From: UBA1479 sp963976055
GTDB taxonomy: Bacteria; Pseudomonadota; Alphaproteobacteria; Rhodospirillales; Casp-alpha2
DNA: 64,000 nucleotides
Assembly (NCBI GenBank): GCA_963976055.1
Contig: CAXBJB010000003.1
Span: forward strand, 310,001-374,000
Direction of reading: 5' to 3'
Position 1 is the stretch's first letter. Each line of letters starts with the position of its first letter. Positions 41,380-48,694 of the stretch are shown in pieces. Position numbers and translations under genes: made by a program. Under the pieces are notes generated by a model. It searched no databases and was not told the DNA's origin. It saw only the letters and a program-made list of their open reading frames with translations.

Positions 41380-41396
41380 TTAAATCTCGATTAACC
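41380..41396. promoter_or_regulatory. CtrA box (TTAA-N7-TTAACC) between maf and the sulfotransferase-like gene
   Basis: TTAAATCTCGATTAACC is a full match to TTAA-N7-TTAAC. It lies 103 bp upstream of maf and 94 bp upstream of the plus-strand gene. Confidence 0.65.
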
Positions 41397-41489
41397 GGCC
41401 GAGAGCTACATTGAGCCTAGCCGGAAAAAAAGCCCAATAAACCGCGTCAGGGGGCTCCCGCATCCTCAATGTTGAAAAGATGATATCCC

Positions 41490-42395
41490 ATGTCCACAGT
41501 GTTCGCGCACATCGGTTCAGAAAAATGCGGCTCAAGCTTGATCGAGTTCTGCTTTTTGAACAACCCGTCCATCCTTGAGTACATGGAGCAGCAAGGAATC
41601 ATCGGGTTGCCGCATTTTCACGTTGCGCTGCGAAAGGTCGTGGTGGGCACGCAATGGGATGATGCCCTGCACGGCCGCTTGCGCTCGCAGATGCTTTCGC
41701 CGCATCGGTTCACCGGGAAAAACGTCTTTATTTCCGAAGAGCTGTTACTTGGCTTGATGCATGACCCGGGCATGCCGAATCCTTTGGACCTTAGGATTGA
41801 TTTCACTCGGCGATTGCTGCGCGGATTTGAAAAGGTTCACCTCATTCTGATCGTGCGCCGACAGGACAAGTTTATAGAATCTCACTACAACCAGCAGGTC
41901 ATGCGGGGCGAAACCCGAGAGTTCGATGAGGTTCTCGCTGAACTGCCGCTCGACAATTATTGCTGGGATACAATTGCGGATGCTTGGGCCGAAGGGTTTG
42001 GCGAGGGCAGCTTGACCGTCATTCCGTTCGAGCCATCGGTCTTGGCGACGGCCTCCGGGCCGGAGAATACAGTGTCGGCCATTGCGCAGATAATGGGAAT
42101 GAATCTTCATTTCGATACGAAAGACCTGCCGATTGTGAACCCGAGCCTTCGTCCCGAGTTGTTGGCGGCTCAGCGTGAAATCAATCAAAAATTCGACCGG
42201 GTGACGGCTGACCGAATCTCCGACATTCTCGCCAAACGGGTTCGTAAAGTGCCGGGGGCGGCGCAGGGGCTATTTTCCGACCAAGGCAGGCAGCACATAT
42301 TGGACCGCTATGCGGAATCCAACAAAAGACTGTTTGAGAAATACATTCCCCAATACTCCGCCGACGAATATTTATCGGCAACTCACGGAAGTTAG
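41490..42395 (+). CDS. Sulfotransferase-like protein (paralogue B)
   Basis: A 301-residue protein related to the one at 31994-32887. The loop reads FAHIGSEKCGSSLIEFCFLN at residue 5 and the second motif LILIVRRQDKFIESHYNQQV near residue 118; LTVIPFEPSVLATASGPEN, DLPIVNPSLRPELLAAQREI and ESNKRLFEKYI all have counterparts in paralogue A. The Gly-x-x-x-Cys-Gly-Ser form of the loop is shared by both and differs from the more usual Gly-x-x-Arg/Lys-Ser/Thr-Gly-Thr/Ser. The divergent position relative to maf across a CtrA box implies co-regulation with flagellin glycosylation. Confidence 0.75.
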   Translation: MSTVFAHIGSEKCGSSLIEFCFLNNPSILEYMEQQGIIGLPHFHVALRKVVVGTQWDDALHGRLRSQMLSPHRFTGKNVFISEELLLGLMHDPGMPNPLDLRIDFTRRLLRGFEKVHLILIVRRQDKFIESHYNQQVMRGETREFDEVLAELPLDNYCWDTIADAWAEGFGEGSLTVIPFEPSVLATASGPENTVSAIAQIMGMNLHFDTKDLPIVNPSLRPELLAAQREINQKFDRVTADRISDILAKRVRKVPGAAQGLFSDQGRQHILDRYAESNKRLFEKYIPQYSADEYLSATHGS

Positions 42396-42697
42396 GTTTT
42401 TAGGCAAGCTGATCTAGGCCTGGATGGAAACATAAATCCCCGAGATCAGATCAAGTGCTGGAAGGGCAGGTCTCAGTCACCTGGATGGTGGCGCGATGGG
42501 GGGCGCGCAGCAGCCGACGGAGATCAGTCGAAAAGCATTTATCAAATTGAAAAATAACAATTATTTTTCAATTTGGCGCAACCCGGGTTGCCGTTCACCT
42601 GGGAGGGGCAGCGGGATTATGCACTGGCCTTTGATCGCGATAATCAGTACAATAAAAAGCAATAATTTTTTGGTGCGCGTGTTTCTGGATTATTGGA
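42396..42697. other. Intergenic region with an AT-rich palindrome
   Basis: About 300 bp without a gene. The outstanding element is the palindrome at 42543-42575. The 100 bp before the next start codon are AT-rich (AATAAAAAGCAATAATTTTTT), which fits a promoter, but no consensus is clear. Confidence 0.5.
42543..42575. repeat. Perfect 15-bp-arm inverted repeat, AT-rich
   Basis: CAAATTGAAAAATAA and TTATTTTTCAATTTG are exact reverse complements separated by CAA. Such an AT-rich, perfectly symmetric 33-bp element is unusual in this GC-rich sequence. It could terminate transcription from both sides (A and T runs in the stem) or be an operator or cruciform. Confidence 0.8.
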
Positions 42698-43537
42698 ATG
42701 GCCGATTTTTCATCGAGAGGTGTTGGGAATTTCGCAGCGACGTTTGCGCAACGGTCGCTGGCGAGTCAACGTGTCGGGTTTGAGTTGCAGTTCAATCAAC
42801 TGCAGAACACGCTGATCACCCGCTTCAACAACAAGGTCGATGAAATCAGTGAAACGCCGCTCAGCGTCCAGCGCAAGATCGGTACACTGCAAAAAGAGTC
42901 GAAGGAATTGGTGGGTTCTCTGCCGCTCCTTCAGGAGTATCGAACCGGAAATAATAACAACAAAGGCCAACTTGAGGCCTTGTTCGATGAAGTGACGGTT
43001 CTTTTCAATACGTTTAACCAGGATGCCACGGTCGATGCCGCCGAAGTCGCGGCGTTCCAAGAACAGCGGGATGTTGTCGTTAATCGGCTCAACAACATTT
43101 TCATCTTTGCGCATCCAGACGTCAATGACGCCCAGACCATCCCGCGGTTGAAGGAAAGCCTGGACACCTTGCGCGGATTGGAAGTGACCGTCGGTTCACT
43201 CACGGACAATCAGGCTGTCGCGGACGCCTTGTCGCAGTTCCAAACGGAAGTCAGCATCGGGATCACGGTAACGCAGAACACCATTTCGACGACATTGGAT
43301 ATGGAACAGCGGATCGAGGCGAAATTTTCAGCAGCTGATTCCGAATTGATTGAGTTGACGACTAACGAGCAGGTCCGGCGCGACGCAGAAATTGAAAAAT
43401 TGCGGGTCGACCTGGGCTATCTTTTGCAGGCGATCTCGATCAGTTTTGAAATGAATGCCGCCTTTGCGGAATCACTGCAATCACGGTTAACCGATCCGCG
43501 GCCGCAGCCGGGGTCGGTACTCAATCTTTTCACTTGA
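42698..43537 (+). CDS. Unknown coiled-coil protein in the flagellin region
   Basis: A 279-residue protein that I do not recognise. It starts MADFSSRGVGNFAATFAQRS and has long, heptad-like helical stretches (residues 25-75, 95-130, 195-245), no signal peptide and no membrane segment. Asn, Gln, Thr and Glu are abundant and Cys and Trp are absent. The beginning (FAQRSLASQRVGFELQFNQL) and the end (LQSRLTDPRPQPGSVLNLFT) faintly recall axial flagellar proteins, whose ends form paired helices, but no D0 motif is present. It is convergent with the TPR/OGT-like gene (49 bp gap). Candidates are an unrecognised filament-associated protein, a secretion substrate or a chaperone; none is proven. Confidence 0.6.
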   Translation: MADFSSRGVGNFAATFAQRSLASQRVGFELQFNQLQNTLITRFNNKVDEISETPLSVQRKIGTLQKESKELVGSLPLLQEYRTGNNNNKGQLEALFDEVTVLFNTFNQDATVDAAEVAAFQEQRDVVVNRLNNIFIFAHPDVNDAQTIPRLKESLDTLRGLEVTVGSLTDNQAVADALSQFQTEVSIGITVTQNTISTTLDMEQRIEAKFSAADSELIELTTNEQVRRDAEIEKLRVDLGYLLQAISISFEMNAAFAESLQSRLTDPRPQPGSVLNLFT

Positions 43538-43586
43538 TGCCTGAAAGGGCTTGCCGCGCAGGCCCGCTCAAACGGCTGTGGTCGTC

Positions 43587-45563
43587 TCAGGTTGTCGGTG
43601 TTTCCCGCCCGAGTATTTTCAGATAGGCCCGCTCAATGGAGCGGACATGTGGTTCCGGGTTGAACAGCAGGGCTTGGCGCATTTCATTACGAAGGTTCTT
43701 CCTGATCCCGGACAGGGCGCCGGCGTCGCTCAGGATATCTACCGTCAATTTGATCAAGTCTGCCCGTGTTTCAGCGATCCAACCCGGGCGGGCTGCGGTG
43801 TAAATCACGCTTGCTCCCAGCCGGTCAAAAGGCCTTTCTCCCTTTAGCGAGAGAACGGGGACACCCATCCACAGGGAATCGGCGATGACGACCGGGTTTG
43901 CCCGGCGACCGACGTCGACGAATACATCAATGCTGTTCCAATAGTCAGGATCTACGATCATCCGGTCCGCGTATTTCTGATCGGAAGACATTTCAATTCG
44001 GTCGGCAAGGCCAAATGCCTTGAATTGGAATTTAATGCGATTGAAGGCTTCCGGATCGACGACCGGGGTGGCACCGGCGATAATTCTCGCCTGCGGGGTT
44101 TTGTTCAGAATCTCAGCGAGCATCTCGGCTTCGTCCCGCATGATCGCGCCTGCGTCGCAGGATATGCCGATGGCGGGGGCGCCGAATTTTTCGAGAGGCA
44201 GTTCTCCGGCTGCAGGCAAGGTTTTCCGAGACTGGTATGACAACAGGCCGAAGTCTACCTTGAGGGTCTTCTGGTTTTCAGGCAATTCCGCCTTGGCCGC
44301 CTCGTCGGTGATATCATCCGTCAGGACGTAGTCGATGCCGGGCATGCCTAAGCCCATTCCCGCACCCCAGGCGCCGACCTGAACCTTGGCTGGATGCATC
44401 TGCAAAACCGTTGCGCGATTGTTAACATCATCGGTGCAAAGATCGACGAGAATGTCGATCTCGTCACCGGCGATGACCACGGCCAGATGCTCATCATCCA
44501 GATTGCCCACATAGCGCAAGTTATCCGCGCTTGCGCGAAGCCGTTGAGTCGTCGAATCGTTGCCATGGGATTGCTGGTAGACGGTGACGTGGAATTGCTG
44601 ACGGCTGTGCAACTGTAACAGGGGTTCGACCATCCGGGCCTGGTCACCGAATTCGGACCTATTCGAAATGTAAGCCAGCCTGACCTTCTCTTCGTTCGAT
44701 TCGGTCCCGCTATCGTCATCCAGGATGGCTTCTGGTGGTAGGCCGGGTGCATCTTTCAACCTGCGTTGGAGATGTTCGTACAACTCTTTAATCACCTTGG
44801 TGTGCCCCGGTGGCAGCGCCGAAGTCCGCGCGAAAATCGCGGCGGCCAACTCGATAGAATCCCCGTCCAGCTCCAAAGCTGCTTTGTGCTGCAGGGGAGC
44901 TTCCTCGAACTCGCCGAGCCGATAGCAAAGGTTGCCCAGTTTGAAGCGGGTGCCGGCGTCGTTAGGTTGAAGTGCGACGGCCTTCGACAGGTGCTCCAAG
45001 GCTTCGGCGTATCGGCCCAGCTCGCAAAGCGCGTCACCGTAATCACGGCGGCATTCCGCGTTGTTCGGGTTGATTTTGAGTTCGCGGTCGAAATGTCGAA
45101 TGCTGTCGGAAAATCTGCGGACGCTATACAGCGACATACCCTTCAGGTAATTGGAAGAGGGGCTTACTGTCTTCAGCGACGTGAAGTAGTTCGAGAACCG
45201 GATCGGCAATAGACCTTCGATGGTCGGATGCGGCATCAAGGTCATCGACAATTTTGCGTAGAACAGACCTTCGTTGAGCCGTCCGACCTGCGTATAGAGA
45301 TTTGCCAATGCTTCAGCGTATTCAAAGCATTCCGGGTCCAGGCTCGCCGCCTTTTCGAACAGCTCAAGGGCGCGGCCGATCTCGTCCATTTCCAGGGCGG
45401 CTAAGCCGAGAAAATAAAAACTTTCAGGCCGCGTATCGTCGATTGTGACCAGGCGGTCGATGCCGGCCAGAACATTTTCAGAATTGTCACTGCCGAGCAG
45501 CGCAAGAACTTCACGGGCAATATCGTCGTATTTCAGGGCAGCCTGATCATCAGGTCCTGTCAT
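43587..45563 (-). CDS. TPR protein with O-GlcNAc-transferase-like (GT41-type) domain
   Basis: A 658-residue protein. Residues about 10-290 contain TPR units (PESFYFLGLAALEMDEIGRA, ECRRDYGDALCELGRYAEAL, AGTRFKLGNLCYRLGEFEEA). The rest resembles the catalytic region of OGT/SPINDLY-type enzymes: VRLAYISNRS, MHPAKVQVGAWGAGMGLGMP, DYVLTDDIT and VVIADSLWMGVPVLSLKGER. Some usual active-site sequence is changed: the DFR-x-HPV stretch reads NRSEFGDQ and the Y-N-G-H/G-T-T stretch reads RRANPVV. It may thus have a different donor, or be inactive and bind flagellin through its TPRs. It shares the flaF transcript, with 43 bp between the genes. Confidence 0.78.
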   Translation of the reverse strand: MTGPDDQAALKYDDIAREVLALLGSDNSENVLAGIDRLVTIDDTRPESFYFLGLAALEMDEIGRALELFEKAASLDPECFEYAEALANLYTQVGRLNEGLFYAKLSMTLMPHPTIEGLLPIRFSNYFTSLKTVSPSSNYLKGMSLYSVRRFSDSIRHFDRELKINPNNAECRRDYGDALCELGRYAEALEHLSKAVALQPNDAGTRFKLGNLCYRLGEFEEAPLQHKAALELDGDSIELAAAIFARTSALPPGHTKVIKELYEHLQRRLKDAPGLPPEAILDDDSGTESNEEKVRLAYISNRSEFGDQARMVEPLLQLHSRQQFHVTVYQQSHGNDSTTQRLRASADNLRYVGNLDDEHLAVVIAGDEIDILVDLCTDDVNNRATVLQMHPAKVQVGAWGAGMGLGMPGIDYVLTDDITDEAAKAELPENQKTLKVDFGLLSYQSRKTLPAAGELPLEKFGAPAIGISCDAGAIMRDEAEMLAEILNKTPQARIIAGATPVVDPEAFNRIKFQFKAFGLADRIEMSSDQKYADRMIVDPDYWNSIDVFVDVGRRANPVVIADSLWMGVPVLSLKGERPFDRLGASVIYTAARPGWIAETRADLIKLTVDILSDAGALSGIRKNLRNEMRQALLFNPEPHVRSIERAYLKILGRETPTT

Positions 45564-45606
45564 TCTACCTAACCTCTAATCGACTGGTATCCACGAATGC
45601 GGTGCG

Positions 45607-46110
45607 CTAGACATCCAGATCAACCGGTTTCGATTCAGGCTGAGGGAGGCTAGCGGACGGCTCATCTGGCGCTTGAGTGTTTCCAGGTTCGTCGGCAGAG
45701 GCCGGTTCGGTCTCTTTATCCGCACTTTCAGGGACCTGGGCTAAACCGGCGGCGATGTTTCGGTTGATGTCGATAAGGACGGCAAGGGCCTCTGGCGTGG
45801 GTTTAGCCAAAGCGCCGACGGTGTGTTTGTCGACAAATTTGCACAAAGTCAGCATGTTGATGCGGAGGTCGCTGGGAACTTCAGAATGTTCCAAGGTCAG
45901 TTCGGACTGAAAGATCGTCCACAGGCGCCAGTTCAAGCGAAGTGCCGCTTTTCGAGCGTCCTTAATCGTCTTCGGATCGCGGTTGTCGTCGACAATCGAG
46001 GCCGCCATCCGCTTAGCAGCTTCGATCAGCGCCCAAGCCTCGGTCTGCGCCGGGTTCCCGCCCACTGGCCGACGCTCGTATTTTTGAACTTGGTTTTTGT
46101 ATGGAGGCAT
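45607..46110 (-). CDS. flaF: Flagellar biosynthesis regulator FlaF
   Basis: FlaF is needed for flagellin synthesis and opposes FlbT in alphaproteobacteria. The 167-residue protein has the family start PPYKNQVQKYERRP, then ALIEAAKRMA, LRLNWRLWTIFQSELT near residue 60, DLRINMLTLCKFVDKHTV and LAVLIDINRNIAAGL. The last 45 residues are an acidic, Pro/Ser/Glu-rich tail not seen in typical 110-130-residue FlaF. The ATG at 46110 matches the family start; a GTG five codons earlier is possible. The gene lies directly downstream of flgL, 168 bp away. Confidence 0.9.
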   Translation of the reverse strand: MPPYKNQVQKYERRPVGGNPAQTEAWALIEAAKRMAASIVDDNRDPKTIKDARKAALRLNWRLWTIFQSELTLEHSEVPSDLRINMLTLCKFVDKHTVGALAKPTPEALAVLIDINRNIAAGLAQVPESADKETEPASADEPGNTQAPDEPSASLPQPESKPVDLDV

Positions 46111-46125
46111 TTGTTCGTTGCACAC

Positions 46126-46278
46126 CCAGAATTACAATAAGACACAACTTACCACGTGATCTTCGGAAAATTAAGTTGTCATAAGATTAACGGCAGCAGG
46201 CCGACCGTAGCGAAATTACCTAAGAACCCGCAGAGTTTACAGGAACATAAGCAACGCCGCTGTGATGAGCGTCAAGGC
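46126..46278. promoter_or_regulatory. Gap between flgL and flaF
   Basis: Contains AATTAAGTTGTCATAAGATTAACGG near 46170, with TTAA half sites at the wrong distance for a standard CtrA box. GGTCGGCCTGCTGC on the minus strand (around 46198-46211) keeps the GG-N10-GC spacing of sigma-54 promoters but is otherwise weak. Confidence 0.35.
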
Positions 46279-48684
46279 CTAAAGGAAGTTTGATAGGCTC
46301 AACTGCCTGACCCGCGAGAAGGTCTGGTATGAGGCCTCCAGAACCCGCTGGCTATCCAGCAACCGCGTGATCGCATCCAGGGGGTTGATGTTCTCGATCT
46401 CGGCGACGCTGCCTTCGAAGAACGAGATGATTTGGTCGTTGGACTTCTTGACGTCGTTCAGAAGAACCGCCCGGTAGCCCAGAATGATCTCCATTTCCTC
46501 GATATTGCTGTTCAGTTCCGTACCGAACGGCGGCGGCGTCGAATTGGTGCGGTCCAGCGCGTCGTCCATCAGGAAGATGGCCTCGCTGATTCGGTTCACG
46601 TTCTGATCGAGGCCGCCTTCCGTTCCGTACTGTCCCTGCAGTACCAGAAACATGCCGCGGATCGCCTTTTCGAAGGCCGGATCGACCCCGGTAATGTCGA
46701 TTTCGAAGGTCCGGGAGTCGCTGGCCCGATGGGTCAGTGACATCGTGTCGCCCTGGTAGTAACTGGTGGCCGAGATCGTGCCGATGGTATTCACCGCATT
46801 CAAAGTACCGGCCGTGACCGTCGGCGTGGTGTCATCGATGGTATTGGTCGGGATCAAGGTCGCCGTCCGGCCGTCCGACGAGACAGAGGCGATGGTGAAC
46901 GTGGTGCCGTCGTTGGCGGTGCCGGTGCCGGCAAGCGCGAATTTGGTTCCGGCCGGCAGGTTGTTGCCTGCGGCATCCCGGAAGGCCCCGCCGCCCAGGG
47001 TAATGCTATCCGCCGACGGCGTGTTATCGGCAAACGTGATGCTGCCAGTACCTGCGAGCACGGCATTCGTGGCGACTTCATTTGAATCGTCCACATCATC
47101 CGTAGTGATCAGGGTCGCCGTCGTCCCGTCAGATGAGATCGACGCGATGGTGAAAGTGGCGTTGTTCGCCGCCGTGCCGGTTACGGTGATGCGACTACCC
47201 GCTGGAAGAAGGTTGCCCTTGGCGTCCGTGAAGGTCGAGCCCGTTAGCGTGATGGTATCGGCGTTGGCGCCGTTTTCCGTGAAGGTGACCTGGTCACCGC
47301 CGCCGACGCTGGCGTCGAAGTAGAAGTTCCGTTCCGCTGCGTTGAACGAGAAAAGTTCGGGGCGGGAAGACACAACCCCCGTGGTGACCGTGGCAATCGT
47401 GGCATCGACACTTTCGTCGTCTTCAAGTGTGATGGTCGTGCCGTCGGCCGAGACGGACTTGACGGTGAAAATCTTGCCGTCGTTTTCCGTGTCCGTGTTG
47501 TTGATTTTGATTTTTTGGCCGTTTTCCAGTGACGAGTACGTACCAGCAGTGCCGGCGATCAGTTGATCCTCGCCGTCCGCACCGGTTCCGACGGAGAACG
47601 TAAGGGGATTGCCGCCACCCAGCGTGTGGACGGTCGCGCCGCTTCCGCCGGAGGATACCAGGCGTTTGCTTTCCACCACCAGGTCCGTGCCGTCGTTGCT
47701 GGCGACTGTGAATGTTCCGTTGTTGTTGACCGTTCCTGCGATGGTGATTACCGACCCTTCTGGAATGGCCTCCAGGGCGTCGGCGTTCACAGCCGTGATG
47801 GTATTGGTGCGGCGATCGAAGGTGACGAGAGCCGGGGTTGTCACCGACTGACGCGGATCCTCAGGGTTGGGATAGGTAAATGTGGCGCCGACGGGTGTCG
47901 CCTCGTCGGTGAGCTGTTCCGTGCGGACATCGATCCAAAGACCGTCGGGGTCGACGGAATCCACCGTATAGATGCCGTCGTTCAGGCCATCGACGGTCCC
48001 GGAAATCGTGATCGTCGTGCCGGCGGCGATGTTTTGGAACTGGCCACTGGACGCGGTGGTGTTGATGCGACTTTTGTTGGTGACCCCGTCGGTTTGCTCG
48101 AACGTCAGATGGGCCGGGTTCAAGTCCACGCTGCTGCGGCTGATCGAAAGATTTTTGAGATTTGCGTCTCGGGTGGTGGGGACCGACACCCGGGCGCCGT
48201 CGAACACGGACTGGAACGCCTCGACCGTCGACAGGCCGAAGCTGACCGGCTCGGTCCGCACGGTGCCGCCGCCGAAGATGTAGCGGCCATCCGCTTCCGT
48301 GTTCAGCAGGTTCTGGATTTCCTTCAATGCGCGGAAGGCGTCGGCCTGGATTTGCTCGACCCGTTCCGGGTCTGTGTGATCGCCGTTGGAAAACTGGAAC
48401 AGAAGTTCGCGGAAGTTGCTGATGGCTCCCTTAATCCCAGTGACCGCCGTCGTTTGAACGTCCAGGCGCAGTTGGGCCTGGACGTTGTTCGCGTTGAACC
48501 GTTCCAGGCTGGACTTGGCGTTCTCAATGTTGACCAGACGTTGCGAGGACAAGGCCAGACCGCTGTAGGTCTGTGATTTCTTTTCCGTGCCGATCTGAGT
48601 TTCCAGGTCGAGCAGCGTCTTCTGCGTCTGCAGGAAACGGCTGATCAGAATTGTATTGGAAGCGGAGCTGGTGATCCTGGTCAT
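46279..48684 (-). CDS. flgL: Hook-filament junction protein FlgL, enlarged by repeated beta modules
   Basis: FlgL (HAP3) links the hook-associated protein FlgK to the filament. The flagellin-like N-terminus (SSASNTILISRFLQTQKTLL, GLALSSQRLVNIENAKSSLE) and C-terminus (NINPLDAITRLLDSQRVLEA, SYQTFSRVRQLSLSNFL) are clear. The typical length is 300-400 residues; this protein has 801. The excess consists of five related beta-rich units, each about 85 residues apart, centred near 47980, 47725, 47480, 47160 and 46905 in DNA, with the pattern G-x-x-I-x-I-x-G-T-x-x-N-x-G-T-F-T-V-x-S-x-x-x-D-G. The same unit appears in FlgE and in the hook-like protein at 53316. Ten bp after flgK on the same strand. Confidence 0.93.
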   Translation of the reverse strand: MTRITSSASNTILISRFLQTQKTLLDLETQIGTEKKSQTYSGLALSSQRLVNIENAKSSLERFNANNVQAQLRLDVQTTAVTGIKGAISNFRELLFQFSNGDHTDPERVEQIQADAFRALKEIQNLLNTEADGRYIFGGGTVRTEPVSFGLSTVEAFQSVFDGARVSVPTTRDANLKNLSISRSSVDLNPAHLTFEQTDGVTNKSRINTTASSGQFQNIAAGTTITISGTVDGLNDGIYTVDSVDPDGLWIDVRTEQLTDEATPVGATFTYPNPEDPRQSVTTPALVTFDRRTNTITAVNADALEAIPEGSVITIAGTVNNNGTFTVASNDGTDLVVESKRLVSSGGSGATVHTLGGGNPLTFSVGTGADGEDQLIAGTAGTYSSLENGQKIKINNTDTENDGKIFTVKSVSADGTTITLEDDESVDATIATVTTGVVSSRPELFSFNAAERNFYFDASVGGGDQVTFTENGANADTITLTGSTFTDAKGNLLPAGSRITVTGTAANNATFTIASISSDGTTATLITTDDVDDSNEVATNAVLAGTGSITFADNTPSADSITLGGGAFRDAAGNNLPAGTKFALAGTGTANDGTTFTIASVSSDGRTATLIPTNTIDDTTPTVTAGTLNAVNTIGTISATSYYQGDTMSLTHRASDSRTFEIDITGVDPAFEKAIRGMFLVLQGQYGTEGGLDQNVNRISEAIFLMDDALDRTNSTPPPFGTELNSNIEEMEIILGYRAVLLNDVKKSNDQIISFFEGSVAEIENINPLDAITRLLDSQRVLEASYQTFSRVRQLSLSNFL

Positions 48685-48694
48685 GTTCTACCCC

